From NCBI GenBank assembly GCA_942490985.1, contig CALNYW010000004.1:326461-390460 (forward strand): DNA of 64,000 nt, read 5' to 3'. The position numbers and the translations under genes were made by a program. Each line of letters opens with the position of its first letter. Within the stretch, counting starts at the first letter, position 1. This DNA comes from Thiosocius sp942490985. Lineage in GTDB: Bacteria; Pseudomonadota; Gammaproteobacteria; Chromatiales; Chromatiaceae. Positions 53,874 to 62,436 of this stretch are shown here, piece by piece. A model generated the notes under the pieces. That model made no database searches, was not told where the DNA came from, and worked only from the letters and a program-made list of their open reading frames with translations.

Positions 53874-54065
53874 CGACGTCATGCGTTCGGGCAGGGCGAT
53901 ACGAGACCCAGCAGAAAGCCTCCGTGAGATCGATCACGACCATGCACCCGGATGCCAAGCTTACGCCAGCATCGAGGTAATGCTGAGGAGCCGAATACGA
54001 CACACGGGGCTGTGAGGACTGGCTGGGCGTCGCCGAATCTCAGGAGTTGCGTCAGTGGGAAGAAT

Positions 54066-54383
54066 TTACTCGGCTATCCACGACGGGATATCGCGCTCGC
54101 CGTGCAAAACACGCCACACATCGACATGGTCGTCGCGCTCCACATAGAAAACCACGTAAGGATAGTTCGGAACCAGCCAGAACCGCAGCTCTGGCAGATT
54201 CAGTTCATGGGCGTAGCGTGGGGACCCCGCGGCCGGATGGCGACCAATATGGTCGTAGGCCTTCTCCAGGGCATCGACGAACCCCAGCGCCGCATCGACC
54301 GCGCGTTGCTCCAGGTAGAAAGCAATGACCTCATCGACATCCCGATTGGCCTGAGAGCGTGGGACAACCGGCTTTACCTTCAA
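54066..54383 (-). CDS. parE: ParE-type toxin
   Basis: A 105-residue RelE/ParE-fold toxin: N-R-D-V-D-E-V-I-A-F-Y near the start, P-A-A-G-S-P-R-Y in the middle and Y-P-Y-V-V-F-Y-V-E with R-V-L-H-G-E-R-D near the end are the family landmarks. ParE toxins poison gyrase. It follows parD with a 14-base gap. Confidence 0.9.
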   Translation of the reverse strand: MKVKPVVPRSQANRDVDEVIAFYLEQRAVDAALGFVDALEKAYDHIGRHPAAGSPRYAHELNLPELRFWLVPNYPYVVFYVERDDHVDVWRVLHGERDIPSWIAE

Positions 54384-54397
54384 GGGTTTCCGCCTTG

Positions 54398-54631
54398 CTA
54401 GCTTTGCTGACGAACGCGCTTGCGCAAACCTTTAAAATAACTGACATCCACCGGGGCCGTTGGTGCGGACGCAGCGCCTTCAAGCAGAAGCTCCCGCAAA
54501 CGCTGGCGATCCTGGTCCCTGCGGATCAATTCACGGACGTACTCGCTACTGGTGCCGTAGCCGCGCGTAGATACCTGCTTATCGACGAAAGCGCGCATCG
54601 AGTCTGGAAGAGAGATATTCATTGTGCCCAT
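54398..54631 (-). CDS. parD: ParD-type antitoxin
   Basis: A 77-residue antitoxin with N-terminal ribbon-helix-helix (M-N-I-S-L-P-D-S-M-R-A-F-V-D, then Y-G-T-S-S-E-Y-V-R-E-L-I-R-R) and a C-terminal toxin-binding tail (V-D-V-S-Y-F-K-G-L). A palindrome lies immediately upstream. Confidence 0.9.
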   Translation of the reverse strand: MGTMNISLPDSMRAFVDKQVSTRGYGTSSEYVRELIRRDQDRQRLRELLLEGAASAPTAPVDVSYFKGLRKRVRQQS

Positions 54632-54635
54632 TTCG

Positions 54636-54648
54636 ATAACTTAGTTAT
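54636..54648 (-). promoter_or_regulatory. ParD operator
   Basis: ATAACT-T-AGTTAT palindrome five bases before the antitoxin start, next to a direct repeat TTGGCAAAA/TTTGGCAAG that could hold the -35 region. Confidence 0.5.
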
Positions 54649-54773
54649 TTTGGCAAAATTTGGCAAGCCTTCCCGATGTCGGAACCTTTGTACTGAGCCC
54701 ATGACATGTGAAAAGCCTCGCGTCGATCCTGGTGGAGCATCGGGCTGACGCTGTCCGCGGACGCGAGGCAATG

Positions 54774-55052
54774 CTATGCCGCGACGTTGATCGAGACATG
54801 CATTCCCAGGCGGTGGGCCATGTCGACCAGACTGTCTGGACGAAAATCGTTGATCTTCCCTTGCAGAAGGGCGCTGACTCGCGGCTGGGTGATTTGCAGC
54901 ACTTCGGCAGCTTGGGTCTGCGTGAGACCCCGATCTTTTAACCGTTCAGCGATCTCCATCATCAGCGCAGAGCGTAGCTTCAGGTTTTCCTGCCGTACTG
55001 GGTCGTCTTCGAGGGCATCCCAGACGCTGTTGAAATGGTCTTTCTTACTCAT
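54774..55052 (-). CDS. XRE-family antitoxin (HigA-like)
   Basis: A 92-residue helix-turn-helix protein. The HTH is L-T-Q-T-Q-A-A-E-V-L-Q-I-T-Q-P-R-V near 43-59, preceded by a helical N-terminal extension. It is the usual partner of Gp49-like toxins, with the toxin gene first. I use the ATG with GAGG eight bases ahead; a GTG sits just before it. Confidence 0.87.
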   Translation of the reverse strand: MSKKDHFNSVWDALEDDPVRQENLKLRSALMMEIAERLKDRGLTQTQAAEVLQITQPRVSALLQGKINDFRPDSLVDMAHRLGMHVSINVAA

Positions 55053-55054
55053 CA

Positions 55055-55402
55055 CTAATGCCTCGTTGTTAAAGTTGCTTTAGCGCCTGCTTCGCTGTGT
55101 CGATATCCTGGTCTCCTGGTCTCCTGGTCTCCTGGTCTCCTGGTCTCCTGGGTCTTCTTCTGGAAGGCATGCAGGACATAGACGGCGTCAGCAACCTTTG
55201 CGATGTAGATTACCCGGAACTGTCCTCCATGCATGATCCGGATCTCGCGGACGCCCGATCCGATGGATGGCATTGGTTTCCAGTCGGTCGGTTCCAATCC
55301 GTGTTGAACACGATCCAATTGATAGCCGGGCTCTTGCTTGGCGACCGCTGGGAAGTTGCGAAGGGCTTCAAGCGAGTGCCCACAGAATCGGATGTTCGTC
55401 AT
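55055..55402 (-). CDS. Gp49-like HigB toxin with an octamer repeat shifting its 3' end
   Basis: RelE-superfamily toxin (phage-derived Gp49/DUF891 type). The core is intact: F-P-A-V-A-K-Q-E-P-G-Y-Q-L near 18-30, G-V-R-E-I-R-I near 50 and the F-R-V-I-Y-I-A and V-L-H-A-F-Q-K-K-T-Q end motifs. Family members finish soon after with a helix of the type D-I-D-x-A-K-x-A-L. Here five copies of AGGAGACC follow K-K-T-Q and throw the frame into 32 unrelated residues. In the next frame the bases after the repeat encode D-I-D-T-A-K-Q-A-L-K-Q-L and a stop at 55069. A copy number divisible by three would restore that end. Confidence 0.85.
   Translation of the reverse strand: MTNIRFCGHSLEALRNFPAVAKQEPGYQLDRVQHGLEPTDWKPMPSIGSGVREIRIMHGGQFRVIYIAKVADAVYVLHAFQKKTQETRRPGDQETRRPGYRHSEAGAKATLTTRH
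55110..55149 (-). repeat. Five tandem octamers inside the toxin gene
   Basis: GGTCTCCT on the plus strand, five perfect head-to-tail copies (AGGAGACC in the coding direction). Since eight is not a multiple of three, gain or loss of a unit changes the reading frame. Confidence 0.95.
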
Positions 55403-55421
55403 GCCCGGACTATACGTCTAC

Positions 55422-55431
55422 ATGTATACAT
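55422..55431 (-). promoter_or_regulatory. Candidate operator of the Gp49/XRE pair
   Basis: Perfect palindrome ATGTATACAT 19 bases ahead of the toxin start, in an AT-rich segment also holding a TATAC/GTATA pair. Confidence 0.45.
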
Positions 55432-55497
55432 ACAAGTAACGATATAGTGAGCATTCGATATCGCAGAATTGTTTGCGGGTTTCTGCAGGCGACGGGA

Positions 55498-55543
55498 CCC
55501 GAAGGGCGCGGGCGTACCCCGAGTAATCCCTCCCTCTCCGCCA
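55498..55543 (+). repeat. tRNA-Ser end copy 5 with a reduced structured insert
   Basis: The tail AATCCCTCCCTCTCCGCCA (55525-55543) is preceded by CCC-GAA-GGG (55498-55506) and CGGG...CCCG (509-521) hairpins in the order and spacing of hairpins 3 and 4 of copies 1 and 2. It marks the right end of the array. Confidence 0.7.
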
Positions 55544-55592
55544 AGCAACCTACGGTGTCTCCCTGCTCAGCTTAACTTGACTTGTATAGCAG

Positions 55593-56183
55593 TCACATCC
55601 AGCTAAGCGGCGCGGAAGTCAATCCGCTCCACCGCATTGAAGTCTCACGTTTGACGCGCCTGCCAAAGATCATGTTTGTCCTGCATGGCCAGCCAACTAC
55701 AGATCTTTTCATGCGCGCTATCCGGCCATTCAACGCGCTCAGCAGGTCCATCGTCCCGATCTCATCGCCATCCTGGTAGGTCGCGGCGACCCAGTCGCCG
55801 AGCAGATCGCTGCGTTCGCCAAAGGTCGCGGTCTGACAGGGCACGAGGTCGATTCGCTCGATCGTCGGGTAGATGAAGGGAAAGCGCTCGGTCTCTTCGG
55901 TCAGCGGCAGTCGCTCAACGACGGCAGATTCGTATTGTTCGACGGTGACGCTGCTGACAATCTGGAGAGTGTCGGCGGGTTCGCTGAATGTGATATGGGC
56001 GACCGAATTGCCATAGACGTCGCGTCGCCATCGAATGTCGAACGCCGGGCTGATCTTCAATCTGGACGACTCGATCCGGATATCGTGTCCCTCACGTGGG
56101 CGCAGGTGTAGGACGTGTTCGCCCAGCTCCACCCGGTTGCTGTAGCGGTAGGTCGTGGTGTGATCGATTTTGATTCGTTGCAT
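55593..56183 (-). pseudogene. Transglutaminase-like protein, N-terminal part only
   Basis: Residues 1 to about 155 follow the bacterial transglutaminase-like N-terminal domain (Y-R-Y-S-N-R-V-E-L-G-E-H-V-L-H-L-R-P-R-E and T-M-D-L-L-S-A-L-N), but the catalytic Cys-His-Asp domain that should follow is missing. After about 55718 the frame runs into unrelated sequence. The break lies less than 200 bases from the array edge. The divergent DUF2126 gene is its normal partner, so loss came with or after integration. Confidence 0.82.
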
Positions 56184-56298
56184 GGGGAGCGATTGCCGGC
56201 GACGCGAAGGCGGTTAATACTGGGCTATTGGACGACCCTTTGCCAGACTGCTGGCCCGCGTTGGTCAGACCGTCGCCAAAACACTGAAGGTATGAGGC

Positions 56299-58440
56299 TT
56301 GTCGGCAACATCAGATAGCTTCTGGGATGCGATTGCGCGGCACGACGTCGCCGTAGGTGACGCGATCTGGGTTGGATCTGAGCCGACCTTCACGCGACGT
56401 GACGCGGAGTCGCGCGAATGGCTGTCTGAGCCGCTCGGCGGCGAGAAGTATCGCTTTGCACTGCGCATGGTCGCGGAACTGCGATCGCGACACCCGGGCA
56501 GTATGGTCCTGCGCACGGTCGGCCGGCAGTATGCGGCAGAGGATATACCGCGCTGGTCGGTTGGTCTGCTTGAGCGGCGGGACGGCAGGCCGTTATGGCA
56601 GGGACCTGCCGATCCACTGGCCGGCAACGGTCATGCGTCGTCTGGTAGCGATGCCGAGCGCTCACTCGACGGCTTGTGGCAAGCACTGCGTGCCGCCGCA
56701 GAACAGCGTGGCTGGCACGTCCTGGGTTTCTGTTGCGAACAGCCGCTCAGTCATCGCCTGGTACTCGGCCGTGACGCACCGGCTGTTGAGCAGGCCGGCG
56801 CTGAGCCATTGACCCGTCGTCCGTCGATTCATGACGACAAGACGCCGCCTGACGGCCTGCGTGATCGGCTCGCCGAAAACGGTTTGCTGCTGTTCTCGAT
56901 CGGCATTCACGAAGTCGATGGCAGGCCTTGTGGCCTTTGCATCGAATTGCCGTTGCTGCCGAGTGTGCAGAACTTTCTCGACTGTGTCGCGATGTTGCAA
57001 CAGGCCTGTGAGGATGCGTCGGTCGGCGGGCTTGTGGTCCAGGGGTTTGCCCCACCGGTCGATCATCGGCTGGCCTGGGCGACGGTCACGCCGGATCCGG
57101 CGGTCATCGAGGTCAACCAGGCACCGCAGCCGACGATCGCTGCGTTCTATGCGGCAAGCAGGGAGCTGTTCAACGTTGCCGATGCCTTGGGGCTGTCGGC
57201 CTATCGGCTGCAGTACAACGGCACCGTGTCCGACTCGGGCGGTGGCGGGCAGTTCACGCTGGGTGGCGAGGATCCGGCGTCGAGTCCGTTCTTCACCGAG
57301 CCGGCGCTGTTGCCGCGTCTGGTGCGTTATCTGAATCATCACCCGGCACTGTCCTATTATTTCGCGCCCGACTACCTCGGGGGCGCCAGTCAGTCGCCGC
57401 GCCCGGACGAGACCACACGCGAGGCGTTTCGCGAGTTGGCGATCGCGATGCAGCAGCTGCAGCGGCAGCCGGATCCGACACCGGAGTTCCTCTGGGCCAG
57501 TCTCGCGCCTTTTCTGGCCGACCCGTCCGGCAACGCACATCGCAGCGAAATCAATATCGAAAAGCTCTGGAACCCCTATCTGCCAGATCGCGGTTGCCTC
57601 GGACTGGTCGAGTTCCGTGCCTTCCGCATGGCGCGCTCGGCCGAGCGGTCTGCGTCGATCGCGGCGCTGCTGCGGGCAGTGGCGGCGATGCTGATGCGGC
57701 ACGACGTCACACCGGCATTGTTGGACTGGGGTGACGAGTTGCATGAGCGATTCGCCCTGCCGTTCTTTCTACGGCAGGACCTGCAGCAGGTGTTCGATGA
57801 TCTCGCAGAACACGACCTCGGCCTGCAACCGATCATGCAGGACCTGCTGCGCGAGGATAGCTATGCGCCGGTCTGGGTGCATGAATTCGCCGGTCTGGCG
57901 CTGCAACTCGAACGCGCCGTGGAATTTTGGCCGCTGGTTGGCGATGTCGCCTCGCAGGAAGCCGGCGGTTCGAGGACGGTGGATTCGAGTACCGCGCGGC
58001 TGCAACTGACCCTGCGTCGGGTGGATCCGACCGGGCCGGCGCTCGACGGCTGGTCGGTGCGGGTGGCCGGATTCGCGGTGCCGTTGCAAGCTGCTGACGA
58101 AGCCGGGCAGGCCGTCCGGCTGATCGGGATTCGCTATCGCGATTTTGCACCATGGCGCGGCCTGCATCCGGCGATAGGCCCGCTCGGGCCGGTCGTCATC
58201 GAGCTGTCACATCCCGACGTGGCAGGCGTGCTCAGGGCCACGCTGCACAACTGGCATCCGCACGGCATGGCCTATGACGGCCTGCCTGGGTCACTCGAAA
58301 TCGCCGATGCGCGAAGGCGCGAACGGCTGGTCGTCGAGCAACTCGACGCGACCGAACTCCCCGCTGCCTCTCCACTCCCCGCCGGAGCGCTTGACGGCTA
58401 CACGCTGGATCTGCGGCGCTGTCAGATCTCCACGATCTGA
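56299..58440 (+). CDS. DUF2126 protein (transglutaminase-associated)
   Basis: A 713-residue soluble protein matching the DUF2126 region that in many bacteria is fused behind a transglutaminase domain. Landmarks are W-V-G-S-E-P-T-F-T near residue 24, F-G-L-Q- and R-L-Q-Y-N-G-T-V-S-D-S-G-G-G-G-Q in the middle, and L-V-E-F-R-A-F-R-M. Here it is a separate gene. The TTG start has AAGG eight bases before it; an ATG just upstream is in another frame and stops after eight codons. Biochemical role unknown. With the partner gene truncated it may be an orphan. Confidence 0.8.
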   Translation: MSATSDSFWDAIARHDVAVGDAIWVGSEPTFTRRDAESREWLSEPLGGEKYRFALRMVAELRSRHPGSMVLRTVGRQYAAEDIPRWSVGLLERRDGRPLWQGPADPLAGNGHASSGSDAERSLDGLWQALRAAAEQRGWHVLGFCCEQPLSHRLVLGRDAPAVEQAGAEPLTRRPSIHDDKTPPDGLRDRLAENGLLLFSIGIHEVDGRPCGLCIELPLLPSVQNFLDCVAMLQQACEDASVGGLVVQGFAPPVDHRLAWATVTPDPAVIEVNQAPQPTIAAFYAASRELFNVADALGLSAYRLQYNGTVSDSGGGGQFTLGGEDPASSPFFTEPALLPRLVRYLNHHPALSYYFAPDYLGGASQSPRPDETTREAFRELAIAMQQLQRQPDPTPEFLWASLAPFLADPSGNAHRSEINIEKLWNPYLPDRGCLGLVEFRAFRMARSAERSASIAALLRAVAAMLMRHDVTPALLDWGDELHERFALPFFLRQDLQQVFDDLAEHDLGLQPIMQDLLREDSYAPVWVHEFAGLALQLERAVEFWPLVGDVASQEAGGSRTVDSSTARLQLTLRRVDPTGPALDGWSVRVAGFAVPLQAADEAGQAVRLIGIRYRDFAPWRGLHPAIGPLGPVVIELSHPDVAGVLRATLHNWHPHGMAYDGLPGSLEIADARRRERLVVEQLDATELPAASPLPAGALDGYTLDLRRCQISTI

Positions 58441-58712
58441 CCGGATGTGATTGCCTGACGGATTCAAATCGCGTGATCTGCGCCGGCGGCGACATTTGCC
58501 CCGGCCTTGTTCGGGAAGAGTCCAAGAAGCAGCCAACCGCAGCGGCTTTCTCCTTGCGGAGGCGGAACCGTTGAACCGGCGGCATCCGGCTGGGCAGCGA
58601 CCGGACAGTTGACTCAACGGGGAGGACAACGATGATCTATTGTAAAAGAGGACGGCTGTTGATCTCGCGGCGCGGGAACCCAGCTTGGTGACGCGCCGGT
58701 TAGCGGTTTGAG

Positions 58713-59921
58713 GTGATTGAGTTGAATCTGCAGCTGGCGACACTACCCAGCATCATCGCGGCGATCGCCCTGCTTTTCGTCGGCCAGCGCTTGGTCAACC
58801 GATTCGCCGTCCTGCGCCACTACAATATCCCGGTGCCGGTGATCGGCGGCCTCTTCGTGGCCGGCCTGATTGCCGTACTCCACACGCAGTTCGATATCCG
58901 CATCAGGTTCGATACGGACCTGCGCGGTTTCCTCATGTTGGCGTTCTTCGCCAGTGTCGGCCTGACCGCGGACCTGGTGCGCCTGAAGCGCGGTGGCGTG
59001 AGCCTGTTCATCTTTCTGATCGTGGTCACCGTTTTTTTGACGGTGCAAAACGCGATAGGGACGGCGATGGCCTACCTGCTCGACCTGCATCCCGCCATCG
59101 GCCTGCTGGCGGGATCCATCACCCTTTCCGGCGGTCACGGTACCGGCGCCGCATGGGCCGAACGCTTCACCGATGTGCAGAACTTGACCGGCACACTGGA
59201 ACTGGCGGTCGCCAGTGCGACATTCGGCCTCGTGATCGGCGGTCTCATCGGCGGACCGGTCAGCCAGTTTCTTATCACGCGGCATAGATTGGTGCCGGAC
59301 GCCTCCTCGGCGGGCGGTCCTGAGACAGCCAGTGGAGCGGGCCAGCCCGTCACGGTCAGTTCGGCATTGGCGACACTCGCGCTGATCTTGATAAGTGTTG
59401 TTGCGGGTGAGGCGCTTTACAACCTTTTCGAAGGCGCCGCGTTCACGCTGCCGTCCTTTATCTGGGCGCTCTTTGTCGGTGTGCTGTTGCGTAATCTTCT
59501 CGGCATTCGGGATCTGTATGCGGTTCATGACAAGAGCCTCGACCTGTTTAGTACCCTGGCGCTGTGGCTGGCCCTGGCGTTTGCCTTCATGGGACTCAGG
59601 CTGTGGGAGTTGCTCGATCTCGCCGGCCCGCTGCTCGCCGTCCTTGCCGTTCAGACCCTCGGCGTCGTCGCGTTCGCCATATTCGTCACGTTCAGGGCCT
59701 TGGGCGGGACCTACGACGCCGCGGTCATGGCCGCAGGGCATTGCGGGTTCGGGATGGGCGCCACCCCGACGGCGATCGCCAACATGCAGGCCGTGACCGC
59801 GCGTTATGGTCCCTCGCCACAGGCCTTTATCGTCGTCCCGATGATCGGTGCATTCTTTATCGACCTTATCAATGCCCTGGTGATCCAGGGCTTCCTGATG
59901 CTGCCGTTCCATGGTTTCTAG
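58713..59921 (+). CDS. gltS: Sodium/glutamate symporter GltS
   Basis: A 402-residue sodium-coupled glutamate carrier with about ten helices in two inverted halves. The re-entrant loop motif G-S-I-T-L-S-G-G-H-G-T-G-A-A-W in the first half and A-G-H-C-G-F-G-M-G-A-T-P-T-A in the second are diagnostic. The GTG start is tentative (a TTG lies three codons on). The next gene overlaps its end by 11 bases. Confidence 0.93.
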   Translation: MIELNLQLATLPSIIAAIALLFVGQRLVNRFAVLRHYNIPVPVIGGLFVAGLIAVLHTQFDIRIRFDTDLRGFLMLAFFASVGLTADLVRLKRGGVSLFIFLIVVTVFLTVQNAIGTAMAYLLDLHPAIGLLAGSITLSGGHGTGAAWAERFTDVQNLTGTLELAVASATFGLVIGGLIGGPVSQFLITRHRLVPDASSAGGPETASGAGQPVTVSSALATLALILISVVAGEALYNLFEGAAFTLPSFIWALFVGVLLRNLLGIRDLYAVHDKSLDLFSTLALWLALAFAFMGLRLWELLDLAGPLLAVLAVQTLGVVAFAIFVTFRALGGTYDAAVMAAGHCGFGMGATPTAIANMQAVTARYGPSPQAFIVVPMIGAFFIDLINALVIQGFLMLPFHGF

Positions 59922-61409
59922 ACTCGTCAACACCGTTGTACTGGCGCTCATAACGCTGTTGGTCGTCGCCTGCGACCGGCCGCCAGGTGTCGATGAGCTG
60001 CAAGCGGAAATCATCGCGCTGTTGGAACGCGAATTCGTGCCGGGCCTGTTCGAGGTCAGCGCGATTCGGCGCATGGGCAGCGCACCGAGCCGCGACATCG
60101 GGACCGGCGACCAGCGGTTGACGGTCTACTTCAATGCGGAACTGCGGTTTCGCAAGGATTTCGATCTGACCGCCTGGGATGGGCCAAATGCGGCCTCTCT
60201 GGCCTTCCTGTTGGGTGCGACCGAAAAAGGCATGGTCGGTATTCAGCCGGGCGGCAATCGTCAGGACGATCGGCTGCGGATTCATGGCAGTCGGCTCTAC
60301 GCGCTGCGTCAGGGGGGCTTGGCGACCACTGATGGTGGCGACGCCAACGCCGGGCAAGACAGCAAAGAAATCAGAATCGCCGCAAGTGCTTTCAAAAATC
60401 GACGAGCTCACCAACCGAGCCACCCAGCGCTACGGCGGTGCGGAACAGGCGGTTATCGACAGTGAACTTTCCGCGACGCTGACGCGGATAGAGCGGCGCT
60501 TGACCAGCTCGCGAAGGTCCTGAGTGTTGCCAGCGGACCCGCCAGGGGGCGTACCACCGCTACATCCAGGTGCTTGAAGATAACGTCGAGCGGACCGGGT
60601 TTCGCGTGCGCAATCTCGCCACGCAGGGCAGCGTCGAGAATTGCCAGCTCGTGCAGGCCGGCGGTGTGGATCTCGCGATCGTACAAAGCAACATCGCCGC
60701 CCTGGCCATCGAGGGCAAAGGCCCGTTCAAGGAAGGTGGACGTCTGCCCGACATCCGCGCCCTGTCTGCACTGTTCCCGGAATACCTGCAGGTCGTCGTG
60801 GCAAAGGGTGCCGACATCAAGGATCTCTCGGCACTCAAAGGCAAGCGCATCGATATCGGACTGCCGAACTCCGGCACCCGGGTGGATACGCTGAGACTGC
60901 TGGATGCACTCGGACTGCGTCTGTCGGATTTCGCCGAAGTGCGTGAATCGGGTCTCGAGGCCGCGGTCGCTGCAGTCGGAGGCGGCGAACTCGATGCGTT
61001 CGTTACGACGTTGCAGGCACCGGGCCGGGCGCTGCAGCGACTGCTGGCCCGTGACCGCGCACGCCTCATGCCGCTAAGCCCCGATGTTCAAGATATTATG
61101 TTGAGCAGGCAAGGCGCCTATCGTCGTGCTGTGATCGCCGCCCACACCTATCCCGGTCAGCCGGAACCGGTGCCGACGCTCAGCGTGACCGCCACGCTCA
61201 TCGTCCGTGCCGACCTCCCCGATGCACGGGTCCGCGAGATCCTGGACCAGCTTTTCAAGTCTGCCGCCAGACTCGCTCGCGAGAATATGAGATTGACCCT
61301 GCTGACGAGTCAAACGGCCCGTGAAGGTGTATTCATTCCTTCGCACACGGCGGCAGAGGGTTACTTTTCCGGTAGAGAAAATCGCTCGGACCAGCAACAG
61401 GCGAAATGA
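59911..61409 (+). pseudogene. TAXI-family solute-binding lipoprotein, frameshifted
   Basis: Begins as a lipoprotein (lipobox L-L-V-V-A-C, Cys21) and continues in one frame to about 60375. It then passes to a second frame (I-D-E-L-T-N-R-A-T-Q-R-Y-G-G-A), a third (L-D-Q-L-A-K-V-L-S-V-A-S-G-P) and a fourth stretch from about 60549 to the stop. That last stretch is the TAXI binding domain (Q-G-S-V-E-N-C-Q-L-V-Q-A-G-G-V-D). So there are at least three indels within 170 bases, at A, G and C runs. Intact relatives bind small acids for TRAP transport; overlap with gltS suggests a role beside glutamate uptake. Pseudogene or base-call errors. Confidence 0.78.
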
Positions 61410-61520
61410 GGCTGGGCAGGTCAAAACATCATGTCTAGATCACCGCGAGCTGCAGCTGTACCGCCAGTTCATCCGCCGACATGCCGTGCCAGGCAGGCGC
61501 TGAAGGGTTTGGCCGTGAGT

Positions 61521-62096
61521 TCATAGCGCCAGGATAAGCACCATCGTGGCCAGCGCGATCAGCAGCGTCTTGATGCCGCTGAGCAACCATGATGTACCGG
61601 CGACCGTACCGAGAAAGGCGCCCAGGCCGAAGATACAGGCGAATGCGGTGAGTACTGCAGCAAGGACCGGCTCTAACGGCAGCGAGACACCCAGCTGCGC
61701 CAGCCACAGCGGCCCAATGATCAACGTTGATACCAAGACCGGCGACGCCCCATTGACGAGGGCAACCAGCCAGGGGAGAAACCCTCGCCGCGCGGGCGTG
61801 GTCGGACCCCTTGAGGTCGGTAATCATCGCCGCCTCGAGTTCCGCCAACGACCGCGCCGCTCGGCAGACTCGCTCAGATAGGCGCTGGTCAGCCCGCTGA
61901 CCCCGAGTGCGACGGCGGCGCCGACACAGGCCGCGATCACGGTCGGCAGTGGCGCCCCGCCGCTGAGCATGAATCCGCTCAGCAGGCCGAGCATGGTCAG
62001 TGCGCCGTCGAAGCCGTTGACGATAGCGTAGCGCCGGATGATGCCGTGCGCCTGGGTCAGGTGGTGATCAAGCTTGATCGAATCGGGTAACGTCAT
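61521..62096 (-). pseudogene. VIT1/CCC1-family membrane protein, frameshifted
   Basis: Three pieces make one protein of the vacuolar iron transporter-like family. The N-terminal piece is I-V-N-G-F-D-G-A-L-T-M-L-G and G-V-S-G-L-T-S-A-Y-L-S-E. After a one-base shift near 61845 comes L-A-E-L-E-A-A-M-I-T-D-L-K. After another near 61795 come F-L-P-W-L-V-A-L-V-N-G-A-S-P and the last helices. Otherwise all conserved parts are present. Family members carry iron or manganese. The DUF211 gene starts upstream in the same direction. Confidence 0.78.
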
Positions 62097-62110
62097 CGAG
62101 CCGGATCCGA

Positions 62111-62380
62111 TCAGGCGTCGTGCCCGGTGCCGCCTTCTACCTCGACTTCGTCGATGCTGTGCAACGAGGCGCCAAAACCATCAATCGCGTCACGGACCTG
62201 CTGAAAGTCTATGTCCTCGCCAGTGATCTCGATCCGCAGGGTCTCGGTCTTGTCATCGATCTCGCGGACCGTCAACTTCACATGCAGACCAGCCTGCTCG
62301 GCCAACAAGCTGCCGAGTTCGAGCACACTGGGTTTGTGTGCCTTCAGCACATCCAAGACGAGCCGCCGAACCCGGGTCAT
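62111..62380 (-). CDS. DUF211 protein
   Basis: An 89-residue ferredoxin-like fold protein: R-R-L-V-L-D-V-L-K-A-H-K-P-S near the start and the end G-A-S-L-H-S-I-D-E-V-E-V match DUF211, a small family commonest in archaea whose members may bind metals. It ends 14 bases before the VIT1-like gene, so a joint metal-handling role is plausible but unproven. Confidence 0.82.
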   Translation of the reverse strand: MTRVRRLVLDVLKAHKPSVLELGSLLAEQAGLHVKLTVREIDDKTETLRIEITGEDIDFQQVRDAIDGFGASLHSIDEVEVEGGTGHDA

Positions 62381-62436
62381 GCGCTTGGGTCACTCGTTGG
62401 CGGGGTGTTATTGATCGGCATCGTTGACCTCCCGAT

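Larger units (their letters stand above)
45397..55543 (+). mobile_element. tRNA-Ser anchored cassette array (genomic island, no integrase)
   Basis: From the tRNA-Ser to 55543 the 3' end of this tRNA is repeated five more times, all in the same orientation (ends at 45670, 46997, 49602, 51129 and 55543). It bounds four larger cassettes of about 1.3, 2.6, 1.5 and 4.4 kb. Each holds at least one toxin-antitoxin pair, in order HigBA, VapBC, GNAT/RHH, and ParDE plus XRE/Gp49. Two copies retain a terminator like that of the tRNA. Repeated integration at one attachment site would give this layout. No integrase, transposase or recombinase gene is seen, so the elements are non-autonomous or remnants. 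Confidence 0.75.

Noticed and set aside
55110..55149. CRISPR-like repeat
   Set aside because: Units are eight bases with no spacers, inside a toxin reading frame.
45397..55543. Integron with attC sites
   Set aside because: No intI gene, the cassettes carry genes on both strands, and the repeats are tRNA ends and lack the GTTRRRY core. Only the folded inserts recall attC, so I kept it as an analogy.
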